Shown: positions 1 to 9,896 of the stretch, piece by piece
Position numbering within the stretch: position 1 is the first letter of the stretch
How the letters are laid out: every line of letters starts with the position of its first letter
Assembly: GCA_026315105.1 (NCBI GenBank)
Contig: CM048744.1
Location: 972,880,221-972,944,220 of the forward strand
Source: Locusta migratoria
Taxonomy: Eukaryota; Arthropoda; Insecta; Orthoptera; Acrididae
DNA length: 64,000 nucleotides
Direction: 5' to 3'
Notes under the pieces: model-generated
Databases searched by the model: none
What the model was told of the DNA's origin: nothing
The model's input: only the letters and a program-made list of their open reading frames with translations
Position numbers and translations under genes: made by a program

Positions 1-640
1 CAGTAGTGAGCTTCTTGATGCGGTCGCGTCGTTCAAATATCTAAGCGTAACATTGCAGAGCGATATGAAATGGAACGAGCATGTAAGGACAGTTGTGAGT
101 AAGGCGGACAGCAGACTTCGGTTTATTGGGAGAATTTTGGGAAGATGTACTTCACCTGTAAAGGAGACCGCGTATAAAACGCTTGTACGACCACGTCTTG
201 AGTATTGCTCAAGTATTTGGGACCCGCAGCAGATCGGTTTGAAGGAAGACATAGAGGCGGTTCAGAGGCGAGTAGCTAGATTCGTTACCGGTAGGTTCGA
301 CCAATGCGCGAGTGTCACGGAAATGCTCCGGCAACTCAATTGGGGATCGCTGGAAGAAAGACGACGTTCTTTTCGTGAATTTCTGTTAAGTAAATTTAGA
401 GGGCCGGAATTTGAAGCTGAGTGTAGTACGATCTTGCTGCCGCCTACTTACATTTCGCGTAAAGATCACAAAGACAAGATAAGAGAAATTATGGCTCGTA
501 CGGAGGCATATAGGCATTCTTTTTTTCCTCGTTCAATTTGGGAGTGGAATAGGAAAGGAAATGCCTAGTAGTGGTACAGTGTGCCCTCCGCCACGCACCT
601 TACGGTGAATTGCGGAGTATGTATGTAGATGTAGATGTAT
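1..640 (+). mobile_element. 3' end of a Jockey/CR1-group non-LTR retrotransposon (LINE)
   Basis: An open frame enters from the left window edge (codons in frame from base 2) and stops at 566-568. It encodes the region C-terminal to the reverse transcriptase palm, including KADSRLRFIGRILGRC, LVRPRLEYCSSIWDPQQ and RRVARFVTGRF, which follow the catalytic core in insect Jockey/CR1-type LINEs. The 3' UTR ends in short TAGATG repeats near 625-640. The same protein and the same tail occur on the minus strand at 36254-36842. The catalytic RT core lies outside the window, so this entry shows only the tail of a copy. Clade is inferred from general resemblance and could be another CR1-group lineage. Confidence 0.85.
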
Positions 641-833
641 TTATATTTTCAAAGATATTCTATGAGTGACACTACAGCTCTGTGTGTAATTTTACTGGTA
701 TTAAAAAATATTAACTATAAAATTTATTTAAGATGCATGGAAAAACAATTCAGGATATGATACCAGAATGAAACTATTCCCTCTGCAGCGGAGTGTGCGC
801 TGATATGAAACTTCCTGGAAGATTAAAATTGTG

Positions 834-908
834 TGCCGGAACCGGGACTCGAACCTGAGACCTTTGCCTTTCGCGGGCAAGCGCACTACCGACTGTGCTA
901 TCCCGACA
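834..908 (-). pseudogene. tRNA-like sequence, left arm of foldback
   Basis: Read on the minus strand, the ends TGTCGGG and TCCGGCA can pair over seven positions (with G-T wobbles). There is a D-arm-like box and a GGTTCGAGTCC-type B box. The anticodon-type loop reads CGCGAAA, which lacks the universal U33, so a functional tRNA is unlikely. It mirrors the block at 1116-1190. Confidence 0.5.
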
Positions 909-1115
909 CGACTCACGATGACGCCTCACAACTTTATTTCCGCCAGTACCTCGCCTCCTACTTTCTCTTAGCCTATGGCTAAGCCATGTCTCCACCATAT
1001 CCTTTCTTCCAGGAGTGCTAGTCTTGCATGGTTCGCAGGAGAGCTTCTGTGAAGTTTGGAAAGTAGGGGGCGAGGTACTGGCGGAAGTAAAGTTGTGAGG
1101 CGGCATCGTGAGTCG

Positions 1116-1190
1116 TGTCGGGATAGCACAGTCGGTAGTGCGCTTGCCCGCGAAAGGCATAGGTCCCAGGTTCGAGTCCCGGTTCCGGCA
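1116..1190 (+). pseudogene. tRNA-like sequence, right arm of foldback
   Basis: The 75-nt block folds as a near-cloverleaf: acceptor TGTCGGG/TCCGGCA, D stem GCAC/GTGC, anticodon-type stem around loop CGCGAAA, and a T arm with GGTTCGAGTCC carrying one mismatch. Position 33 is not T, which argues against a decoding tRNA. A pol III promoter function (A and B boxes) remains plausible. Confidence 0.55.
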
Positions 1191-1222
1191 CACAATTTTA
1201 ATCTGTCACGAAGTTTCACATA

Positions 1223-1684
1223 CCTTGCACAAAACCATTTGGTTCGTTTGTCGTTGAAAATTGTGTATCTATTCTATAACTTCTATAAGCATTTGAAATG
1301 GCGGTTATTTATATGGCGACAAAGCACAGACCCCACACACGTGACGTCTTTTATTACGGCTCCTGGTTGCACTCCTTCAGCAGACAATGGCGCTTCGTGA
1401 AAGGAGCAAAGAATAGCCAAAAACCTCTTTCCTGGAATCACTTTTCAGTTTATTTCCGTATATGTGTCATTATTAAGCTCGGCTACTAGCCCTGCAGGTG
1501 CTTCGCCCTCTACCTGCCCGCGATGTTTTACGTGAAGTCGTTTGAAATGCCACTGTAATAGTATGCTGCACTTCTTAGCAGAATTAAATACTTTGACGTA
1601 AAAGACAGTGCGGATGTCAATCTATCTTAAAGAACTGAATTAATGGAGCTGCCACAGCAAACTGTGGCTGTCACTGAACTCTGA
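1223..1684. other. Stretch without recognised gene
   Basis: No coding signal, tRNA-like box or terminal repeat was recognised. Short open frames here have no family resemblance. The segment 1480-1524 is pyrimidine- and GC-rich (CTACTAGCCCTGCAGG) but was not assigned. Confidence 0.5.
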
Positions 1685-1689
1685 TGTTG

Positions 1690-3020
1690 CATCGGTTAAA
1701 GCACTAGATATACCGCCATTTTGAATCCGCCATTTTGAATCCCAATCCAAAGACAGTGTGGTATGCTTTGAGAGGTGTAGCGAAGTGAATCAGCCAACAG
1801 TTTGAGATTTTATAGTTTCACTGTGTGAAATGGTTGGTTGCATTGCTCCGAATTGCTCAAATAATAGCAGACATGGTCGCTATAAGTTTTATTGGTTTCC
1901 TTCAAACATAGAGCGGCGTAAAAGGTGGCTTGTAAATACTAGACGCCAAGTATGGCCGCCAAAATCGAGCAACTATCTGTGTGACGTTAACAACAAAAAC
2001 CTTTTCTTTATTTGTATTAGAAATAGTTATACTCTCAGAGAGGTAATAATGAAAATATAGGCCTATACATGTAAGCAGTGGTTCATTTTTGCTACAGTTT
2101 CTTACCATAACACGACATGATGTTTGTTTAAAATAAGCTACTTTTCTTGATTTTATTTAGACCAACTAAGGAGCTATTCTGAGGTCTGTTAATTGTATTT
2201 TAAGTGATGCATGAGTGCAGCTGGCTTTACCCAGCTAGTAGTTATTATATTATTTCGCATTAGTTCGGTGTTTAATTTAAATGCGACTCTCAACACGGGA
2301 ATATGTAGGCCCATACGAAGCTGTGAAGAAGGACGTCTGAAAAAATAAATAAATAAATAGAAATTAAAAAAATTGAACATCGCAAAAACTACGAACTGGA
2401 AAGAAGTCGTAGACAAAGACATTATATTCAAAACTTAGCATGCAACATTCACTTTATTTCAAAGTGTATGTTACCAGAGAGACTTTATATAGTCGTAATC
2501 TAACAAAACCAAACGTTCAAAGTAATTAAACAAATTTTTGACGTAAACTCTTCTCTGAAATGTGGCGTGTGTAAAATATTCGAGGCATTAAGAGGGCGGA
2601 ATGCAATATTGCAATTTAAGATTATTCCGTAGCTGTTTTCGAATGCAACTCTTAGTTACCGTAAACTTGTGTGGACTTACCATTTACAATCCAGAAAATA
2701 CGATAACTGTGTTTTAACCGTATGTGGTAAAGATTTAGAATGGAATCATATGCCTTACTTTAGAATGTAAGTGAATATGTCATATCTCTAAATATCCATC
2801 TTATCACTTACTTTGTTTGCCTCTTACAGTCAAATGTAAGCAAATAAATTTACTACGCAGTAATATTTTCTGCTTTATAAAAGTATATTTATTGGTCTTA
2901 ACAACGTATTAAAAAGAGTAAATGTTCCGTAGTTTTTAAATGCGCGCCTTCAACCTGGGATTCAAAATGGCGGATTGTTCTGCTTGTATTATACAGTGCT
3001 CTAGCATCGGTTACGACGTC
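1690..3020 (+). mobile_element. Possible decayed P/THAP-type element around the THAP exon
   Basis: The left part (about 1693-1745) carries CCGCCATTTTGAATCC preceded by GCATCGG and AGCACTAG. The right part (about 2958-3020) carries the inverse, GGATTCAAAATGGCGG, followed by AGTGCTCTAG and GCATCGG. The arrangement suggests old subterminal inverted repeats bracketing the THAP-like exon at 1830. Ends and target duplication are not defined, so this is an inference from weak inverted similarity. Confidence 0.3.
1830..1975 (+). pseudogene. THAP zinc-finger exon, probably transposon-derived
   Basis: The frame beginning at ATG 1830 encodes MVGCIAPNCSNNS, then FYWFPSNIERRKRW, then a Trp-Pro and a late Cys. 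This matches the order of a THAP domain: Cys-x4-Cys near the N terminus, an aromatic-Phe-Pro element, a conserved Trp, then Cys-x2-His. The final His is absent in frame (CDVN), and the frame then runs into AT-rich nonsense. A GTGACG directly after the last Cys codon could be a splice donor, which would put the His in a later exon. THAP domains bind DNA in P-element transposases and in domesticated host proteins. I favour a transposon remnant. Confidence 0.6.
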
Positions 3021-3045
3021 ATGCGGCCAGAGGTCAGTGGTCTCG

Positions 3046-3060
3046 CCCCCCCCCCCCCCC
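3046..3060. repeat. Poly-C tract
   Basis: Fifteen consecutive C residues lie directly downstream of the THAP-type element's right margin. Confidence 0.9.
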
Positions 3061-3134
3061 ACCCTCCGAACGGGCTCCAAGCCTCTGCAGTGAGTGCTCC
3101 TTGGGGCACTGTTGGAACAGTCTAACAGCTAGGT

Positions 3135-4435
3135 CACAGAATAGGGAGCATACAGAAGGGAAAGCTGGGGGCGGCGCCTTTGATCTGTATGGTACCAAGC
3201 GTTGCGCTCGACGCCATATCGAAAAGCAGTAAACGTGAAACTATAGCCACTTAGTACTTTGGCTGGAAATGGACTTTTTACGAACTGCAGCTAATCTCAC
3301 CGACTTTTACGAAAAGAAACGGCTTTTCATTATGCTCTCATCTGTTTTGCGCCCTCTTGTTGCACCTAATTGTAATACAACAAAAAAATAGGCCTAAATT
3401 TTAATACAACTACGAAAATGTACGATGGAATCGATGATCGTTTTATTTGGTGCTTATCTCTAGAAAAATCTCAAATAACGCAAAGTTATGTTTGGGAAAT
3501 TAGTTATAAACAAGAAAGTGACTTTACAACTGCCAGGTTTTATTTGACACGAATAAATGCGCACTAAATATTGAGTCAGACTTAGCAGTACAATGTGATT
3601 ACACAGAACTAATGACGTCTGGGCATATATAAAAGTTGTATTTGCTTTAGGGGTGTCATTAATTTAGTGATCGGAGGACAGATAGAGGAATCTGTCAACG
3701 ACAGAGCAGGAACAGCATAAAATAATTATTCCCCTTCATCTATTTGTTTGAGTATCCGAAGAGCATTCGTTGCCAACATTAGCACACTACGCCTCCAATG
3801 CCGTAAGTAAAAGTTTACCTGTCTACTTACGCACTATTCTTTGTCATTCATTTTATATTATTCCCTGCAACGTTAAACTTATAAAATGTAAATGTACTTC
3901 AACATTTCGATGCTGTTGAACTGCTGCAGCAACAGCAACAACGAGAGTTATCGTCAAAAGAAGAAGCAAGGCTACTTTTAATAATTATGCACACATTACT
4001 CTGATTCGAAACTGATAACAATTAACTTTCACTACACATATAGCGACGTTCACTTACTACTCAGCATCTTTTGGGAAGGTGAAGAAACTTATATCCTTAT
4101 TTGTATTCGAATTATTGCGGCAATTAGGTGCTGAACACCATCGGCCGCCTTTTCTTTTATTGCTGGTCACAATACAAACGGAACAGCTCAAACTACTGAC
4201 ACGCAGTTCTTTCTTCTCATTGCACTGCACTATACCAAAAACTTGTTTACTTTTATGCGATTCAGGCTGTTAAAATACACAATTAACAAACAAAGACGGC
4301 TCATTACCACGCCACAGAGTAGGGAGTAATCACACGTTTACCGCTTTTCAAGATGGCCGAATCCGCGCATGCGCACTAAATGTTGGACGACAGACTGCAG
4401 CGGGAGTTTCCTTTCTGTATACTCCTTATTCTGTA
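3135..4435 (-). mobile_element. P-superfamily (THAP-encoding) transposon, copy 1, non-autonomous
   Basis: Terminal inverted repeats begin CACAGAATAGGGAGCATACA on the left and end TGTATACTCCTTATTCTGTA on the right, so they pair over about 28 bp. The element is collinear with 9897-11129 and inverted relative to 58333-59614. On the minus strand near 4060-4180 is the THAP first-exon region seen in copy 3, but its ATG is changed to GTG. No target duplication is visible: left flank GCTAGGT, right flank CTCCTTT. The last base of the right terminus is mutated from G to A. At about 1.3 kb it is far too short for a full transposase. Confidence 0.72.
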
Positions 4436-4679
4436 CTCCTTTATTTTCCTCCCTTATTTTGTGTGGATGCTGAGCACCCCCAAAAATTTCGTGGGGGGTG
4501 CACCAGCACCGGAGCACCCACTGAGTCGGCGCACCTGGCTGTGCCAATGTTTTACCATTATTTGGCACAGCACTGTACTTCCCGTACACTCCTTCCAAGA
4601 TGGAGCCTCCCTTTCTTTGTACGGGGACATACAGGCAGCCAGAGTGTTAAGCTGAGACGCAAATTCTGATTGTCATGAA

Positions 4680-4990
4680 GGAAGCTCGCCAGTAGCGGGC
4701 TGTTGATATATGACGGACCTGTCCCCCGCATACGTCCTCTGGGTCGTAATGGGCAATTAGTGCAGCCATCAGCTGTCTAATTCCGAGCGAGCAGCGGCTT
4801 GCGTCTTTCTCACCCTGTAATTTGCTGGAGGGGATGAGACCTAGGATGGGAGGGTGGGGAGGTTTCATTTGTTTGTCCCCTAATTACAGTTACCGGCGGG
4901 CAAACTGGATGAGCGCGAGGGCGCCATTTCGTTAACTCTTCCCTACTCTCGTCTTCCCTTCGTTTCTAACCGAGAAGGGCTACAGAGGGC
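4680..4990. promoter_or_regulatory. Low-repeat GC-rich island with homeodomain-type cores
   Basis: This stretch has no similarity to the repeats elsewhere in the window. It contains GGGCAATTAGTGC, CAGCTG, GTCTAATTCC and CCCCTAATTACAG within about 130 bp. Such TAAT-core plus E-box clustering is typical of developmental enhancers, but regulatory function is inference only. The open frames over it have no recognised domain. Confidence 0.3.
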
Positions 4991-5309
4991 AGCTGTGCTT
5001 ATAACACTACATCGCGATCGTACCATTAGGATTGCAACATTTAAGTCATTTGTAAATGTTTAGTGTATTTTCGGTAATTTGAAATGAAATAAGTTACAAT
5101 CTTTTCAATCAGAGTATTTAATCAAAACAGAGAGTAAGACGGTGAAAATACCTCGAATAATACCACTCTGTTGTCTGAAAATCAATATAAATTATACCCG
5201 CAGTTGGGTTCCTGCCTGTGAGTTCAACTTTTTTTGAATTTTGTTCCTTGCGAGTAAACGTTAACTTTAGTTTTTGTGAAGTCAGATCTAATTTCTAAGT
5301 TTGGCAATC

Positions 5310-5514
5310 AAATTCAAATGTTCAAATGTTTGTAGAGTCTATGGGACTTAACTACGGGGTCATCAGTCCCTAAACTTACAAACTACTTATGAACTACTTA
5401 CGAACTAGGACGGCACAAATATCCATGCCCGAGGGGGGATTCGAACCCCCGACCGTAGTGGCCGTGGAGACCGTGACTGGAGCGCCTCAGTCTCCTCGGC
5501 CACCGCGGCCGGCG
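5310..5514 (-). mobile_element. tRNA-derived SINE, family A
   Basis: On the minus strand a class-II tRNA-like head (A box TGGCCGAGG..., B box GGTTCGAATCC) is followed by a body with AGGGACTGATGACC and GTTAAGTCCCATAGA, ending in a short TTGAACATTTGAA tail. It is flanked by a 10-bp target duplication, TTTGGCAATC (5300-5309) and TTTAGCAATC (5515-5524), with one mismatch. A SINE depends on a LINE for retrotransposition. Frames reading PTVVAVETVTGAPQS are artefacts of this head. Confidence 0.9.
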
Positions 5515-5529
5515 TTTAGCAATCCTCGT

Positions 5530-6495
5530 AATTTGAAGAGAAGTACTAAAATGCGCTCTAACATGGAAATTAAGCGTTTCCGGACACATGTCCACATAAC
5601 ATATTTTCTTTCTTTGTGTGTGAGGAATGTTTCCTGAAAGTTTGACCTTATCTTTTTGTAACACCCTGTATTTTCTTGAATAATGAACATGAAAATTCTT
5701 ATTATCTATGAAGTTTAGCTAGGGGATAGGCTGTAATAGATAGTGTGAAATTCTGCCTCCCTATTTTAGTATGAAGTTTGTCTGATAGACTTATCAGACA
5801 TACGTATTATCAAGGATAGCTGATATTGGGATTAACGACATCATTTTAGGTAAAATTAGTATAGATACGATCTGTAAACATAAGCAGACATCTTTTAGAA
5901 GAAAATCAATAAATGTGAGGAATTGAATTCGCGAACTGTTGATTATCATACGTGTGTGTGTCTTCAAGAGCAATAATTGTGAACAGAATTTCTTTTAGGA
6001 AAAGAGATCTAAACATAGAGTTTTACACGTTTATTTCGTAATTAGAACCCTCAACAACATGTGTGGGATGTTTTGGAAAAGTAAACTGTAAATAATATTT
6101 CTGATGCTTGAATGAACAGTATATGTCGAAGAAGTAAGATCGATATCTTGGAGGTAAAAAGGATCCCAAATTAAGACTAAATTGCAAAGACAATATCAAT
6201 TACAAATTGTGATACATATTCTTTTTGTAACAGGCTCCACTTTAACAGAACTAACCGGGAAAAGGTGACAGTATTAAGTACGTTGTGTCACCGTAAAATC
6301 AAGCCTCTGAGATAATAGGAATTTTGAATTTTCATGTTCGTTATTCAAGAAAATACAGGATGTTACAAAAAGGTACGGCCAAACTTTCAAGAAACATTCC
6401 TCACATACAAAGAAAAAAATATGTTACGTGGACATGTGTCCGGAAACGCTTAATTTCCATGTTAGAGCTCATTTTAGTATTTCTCTTTAAAATGT
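5530..6495. repeat. Inverted repeat pair extending past the TA-flanked element ends
   Basis: About 170 bp at 5530-5703 reappears inverted at about 6325-6495. The match includes the terminal CAGGRTGTTACAAAAAGGTA sequence and also the outside flank TTTTCTTGAATAATGAACAT. The 620 bp between the arms carries no recognised gene. Because flank and element are repeated together, this is a duplicated or foldback copy of an occupied site rather than two independent insertions. Confidence 0.6.
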
Positions 6496-7196
6496 AAATT
6501 AAAATAATTCGTGCGGACAATTGTCAAAATACCCAATTGTTACGTTCGTATGTACTGTACTTCCTCGATTCATCGCCAGTTAGCCCAATTGAAGGAAGGT
6601 AGCGTTGACTTCTGTGGTTGTTGACATGCGACTCATTGCTCCACAGTACTAGCGTCAAGCACATCAGTACGTAGCATCAACTGGTTAGTGTTCATCAAAA
6701 ATGTTCAAATGTTTGTATAGTGTATGGGACTTAACTACGGGGTTATCAGTCTCTAAACTTTCGAACTACTTATGAACTAAGACTAAGAACGGCACAAATA
6801 TCCATGCCCGAGGGGGGATTCGAACCCCCGACCGTAGTGGCCGTGCAGACCGTGACTGGAGCGCCTCAGTCCCCTCGGCCACCGCGGCCGGCGAGCGCCT
6901 CAGTCCCCTCGGCCACCGCGGCCGGCTAGTGTTCATCACGAACGTGGTTTTGCAGTCAGTACAATGTTTACAAACGCGGTTAATCGAGGAAGTACAGAAC
7001 ATACGAACGAAACAATTGGGTATTTTGACAATTGTCTGCACGAATTATTTTAATTTACATTTGAAGAGAAATACTAAAATGAGCTCTAACATGGAAATTA
7101 AGCGTTTCCGGACACATGTCCACGTAACATATTTTTTTTCTTTGTATTTGAGGAATGTTTCCTGAAAGTTTGGCCGTACCTTTTTGTAACACCCTG
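6356..7196. mobile_element. Tc1/mariner-type TIR element, TA target, non-autonomous
   Basis: Left end CAGGATGTTACAAAAAGGTA (6356) and right end TACCTTTTTGTAACACCCTG (ending 7196) are inverted copies, and homology continues inward for about 200 bp. TA dinucleotides flank both ends (6354-6355, 7197-7198), as in Tc1/mariner integration. There is no transposase. A family A SINE sits in the middle, so the original was about 600 bp. The GGAAATTAAGCGTTTCCGGA segment is shared by all three arms seen at 5.5, 6.4 and 7.1 kb. Confidence 0.7.
6698..6926 (-). mobile_element. tRNA-derived SINE, family A, with duplicated head
   Basis: Flanked by a perfect 12-bp target duplication TAGTGTTCATCA (6686-6697 and 6927-6938). 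The promoter end is unusual: about 34 bp of the 5' head (GCCTCAGTCCCCTCGGCCACC and neighbours on the plus strand) is tandemly repeated, so the element begins with a partial head followed by a complete one. Both copies of the segment lie inside the target duplication, so the extra head was either inserted with the element or arose later by slippage. Confidence 0.9.
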
Positions 7197-7198
7197 TA

Positions 7199-7799
7199 TA
7201 AATTACAAACTACAGGCTAAAAGACTGTGCAGTTTCTATTGCCAATCTAGAAGGCAGCAATTCACTACGTAAAAAAAACAAAAAAACAAAAAACAGGTCT
7301 ACCAACCTACAATATTACAAGCCGGGAGCCAGTTACATGGTGCACTTCTCACTTAATTTGTAGTGTCTGGAAGATATTCTACTGGCCGTTCTAATCAAGG
7401 CGGAGTGCAACTGAAAACAATCTGATATTAAGTATAATATATCACGTCACACTGCTGACGTATCGGCATCTTCGACCGACGTTCGTTTGACCTTTTTTTT
7501 TTTGTCTGACTAGTGGCTAGCATTGTCAAAGATTCACGTGACTTGTGGCTGAGTCTGCTACGTGGTCGCAGATTATACGTGACGACCGCGGTCTTTTCCG
7601 TGGTCATTACAGCTTAGCTGTGGTTGTGCCCTGCCTACCTGTAACGGTCGTTCGCTGCGGCCCGTGAATCCAGCATACGTTCACCGTGAGGCTTTCCTCT
7701 TTCTTGCTGAATCTGTTGTCATGTTTGTGTACGCCAATAGCTTCCCTAAATAGGCAAGCGTAGAAGCTCTTCTACATCCAAAGAATTTCCGTGTGGTAA
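7199..7799. other. Stretch without recognised gene
   Basis: Contains A-rich and T-rich runs and pyrimidine-rich sequence. The 3' part (7600-7800) directly precedes the GIY-YIG remnant and may be the decayed reverse-transcriptase end of the same Penelope-like element, but I could not read conserved RT motifs. Confidence 0.4.
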
Positions 7800-8096
7800 C
7801 TTTTATTTACATTGCAAGCGCCACAGATCGGCAAAAAATCAAACGGACGAACCTGGAACGTCAGCAATACACCGCGTCCCACTTGCAGTGGAAAAGTGTA
7901 TGTTGGAATGACTCGACGACCGATCAATAACAGAATCGCAGAACGCAAACGCCATTGCATGTTGGAACAGGTGGAGACATCGTTATTAGTGGTGTGTGAG
8001 ACCAAACGAGGGAACAGTTCCCTGTTTCGGGGACTTACTGTGGGACACAAACACGTCAAGCGAAAAAAAAGTAAAGTATATTATAAAAATAACTGA
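7800..8096 (+). pseudogene. Penelope-like element, GIY-YIG endonuclease remnant
   Basis: The frame at 7812-8096 contains CSGKVYVGMTRRPINNRIAE followed by RKRHCMLEQVETS. This is the pattern YVGxTxRxxxxRxxEH-R-C seen in the GIY-YIG nuclease of Penelope-like retroelements, with the expected His after the Glu replaced by Arg. The GIY half upstream and the RT are missing. Further downstream the frame becomes Lys-rich and nonspecific. This is a different lineage from the copy at 23.6 kb. Confidence 0.6.
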
Positions 8097-8409
8097 CGTT
8101 ATTGTTAATACATTCTAGCATTTTATGGTAATAGTGTTGATATAGCAAAAAAAGAAAAGGGACAATTAATGCTCGTTAATTGTTTTACTGTATCTAATTT
8201 TTAATTCACTTGACACTTTATTGCTTCTATCACTTGCCGTTGCTCGTTAACATGAAAAAACTAAGTTTTCTGTACAGTTAAAATACATGTAAGAGCATAT
8301 TGTTTCTTTTACATATGTAAATAGTTCTGAATTGGCTTATGTATGAAAGATCGTCACTTTAGAACAGCTAGACCGATTTGACAGATTTTTTTCTGTTTCT
8401 AATTGCTTT
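8097..8409. other. AT-rich stretch without recognised gene
   Basis: No coding or repeat family recognised; mostly A/T-rich sequence upstream of the RTE-like fragment. Confidence 0.5.
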
Positions 8410-9281
8410 TTGTGAAAGAAGAAATTGAGTGGAAACTCAAAAATTCTGGGATTTAAAGCTCAGGGTGAAGAAATAAAAACTTTGCAGTTTACCGAAGACT
8501 GTAATTTTGTCAGAGATTGCAAACTATCTGGAAGAGGAATTGAATAGAATGGACAGTGTCTTGAAATGAAGGCATAAGATGAGCATTAACAAGAGTAAAA
8601 CAAAGGTAATGGAAAGTAATGTCAGAAAATCAGGCGATGCTGAAGGAATTAGATTAGGTAATGAGGCCATAAAAGTAGTGGATGGATTTTGTTGTTTGGG
8701 TAGCAAGATAACTTCTGATGGCCGAAGTAAAGAAGACATAAAATGCAGAATGGCCATAGCAAGAAAAGCGTTTCTAAAGAAGCGAAACTTGTTAACATCC
8801 AATATTAAATTAAATGTTAGGAAGTCCTTTCTGAAAGCATTTGTCTAGAGTGTAGCATTGTATAGCAGTGAAACGTGGACCGTAAGAGGTCAGACAAAAA
8901 TATGATAGAAGCTTTTGAAATGTGATGCTACAGACGAATGATAAAAATTAGTTGGGTAGATCACATAAGTAATGAGGACATGAGGTGTTGAACCGAATTG
9001 GGGAGAAAAGGAGTTTCTGGCATATCCTGAGTAAGAGAAGGGATAGATTGGTGGGACACATTCTGAGGCATCAAGGAATTGTCAACTTAGCATTACAGCC
9101 AAGTGTTTGGGGTAAAAATCGTAGAACGAGACCAAGGGACGAATACAGGAAGCGGATTCAAAAGGATGGTGGTTGCCGTTCGTCTTCTCAGATGAAGAGG
9201 CTTGCATAGGACAGGGTAGCGTGGAGAGCTGCATGAAATCAGTCTGCAAACTGAAGAACACAACAACAACAACAACAACAA
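8410..9281 (+). mobile_element. RTE-like LINE, 5'-truncated and decayed
   Basis: The sequence begins within the RT region and continues through SGDAEGIRLGNEAIKVVDGF, AFLKKRNLLTSN and VGHILRHQGIVNLALQ to a 3' tail of (CAA)n at about 9258-9281. Stops and frameshifts break the frame near 8846 and 8985. The same protein order is seen at 30.1, 42.2, 60.0 and 63.0 kb. The tail directly following a conserved SNQSAN/SNQSPD C terminus marks the true 3' end. It was replicated by its own RT when active and is now inert. Confidence 0.85.
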
Positions 9282-9282
9282 T

Positions 9283-9896
9283 TCTGTATTAACATGTAGT
9301 ATTATAATTACGAATGGCGTTATACAAATCCCGAAACAGGGCGAGTGGATTTAGTAAAGTGCTGATCAAGTAGATGGAGAGGAATTTCATTAAATGATAC
9401 CTGCTGTACTGGGCATCGCGTAAGGTTGAAGTCATCGTTACGGACACGGTGTTGGAGATGTGAACACAAGATGAGAAGAGTGTGATGAATCGCCACGAGT
9501 AGAAGCTGGCTGGAGTCGCAGTACAGCCGGTGTGAGGACTAAGCGGCGTATCTCCCGTGGAGCGGCGGCGAGAGCTTTCCGCTGTAATTGTCCGAGTGGG
9601 CCTAACCCACTGCGACGGCCGACTCCCGGCAAAACACCCTGCCTCTGTCTGGCTGCAGAAGGCTCGTATTCTGTCTCCACCATCTCCACTACTAGACTGC
9701 CCCATTTTGTGTTCCAGCATATTTTATTTCTATTGTCAGTGACGTGCATTTTGATTCGATGACGTCAGAAGTCACTGGGAGATAATAGATGTACTGATGA
9801 TGGTATTGTCGTCGTCTTCCAACAGACAATGTACTGACATAGCTGCCTGAGCGCCATCTGTCTCTACCCTTTAACGTGGCATGTTTACAGCCTCGA
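9283..9896. other. GC-rich stretch without recognised family
   Basis: Overlapping open frames of up to 143 codons run on both strands because the base composition avoids stops. None shows a recognisable domain. It could be the 5' UTR of some retroelement or unique host DNA. Confidence 0.4.

Larger units (their letters stand above)
763..1222. mobile_element. Foldback element with a tRNA-like sequence in each arm
   Basis: Two arms of about 165 bp (roughly 806-972 and 1056-1222) are inverted copies around a central spacer of about 85 bp. The outer ends read GAAACTTCCTGGAAGATTAA on the left and its imperfect complement on the right. Each arm contains a tRNA-like block with internal promoter boxes, facing outward to the element ends. 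The left margin includes CTCTGCAGCGGAGTGTGCGC, which I recall as a dispersed orthopteran repeat. No clear target-site duplication was found. It could be an inverted SINE dimer rather than a TIR transposon. Confidence 0.7.

Noticed and set aside
834..1190. Functional tRNA genes
   Set aside because: The anticodon-type loop lacks T33, and the blocks sit in the arms of a foldback repeated elsewhere.
6766..7041. Minus-strand frames containing AAVAEGTEALQSRSARPLRS (also at 12698, 26570, 57683 and similar)
   Set aside because: They are chance translations of the family A SINE head, recurring wherever that SINE occurs; no protein family is implied.
9289..9749. 143- and 103-codon minus-strand frames in GC-rich DNA
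   Set aside because: Frames are open on both strands because of composition, with no domain, no codon signal I can judge and no homologous copy in the window.
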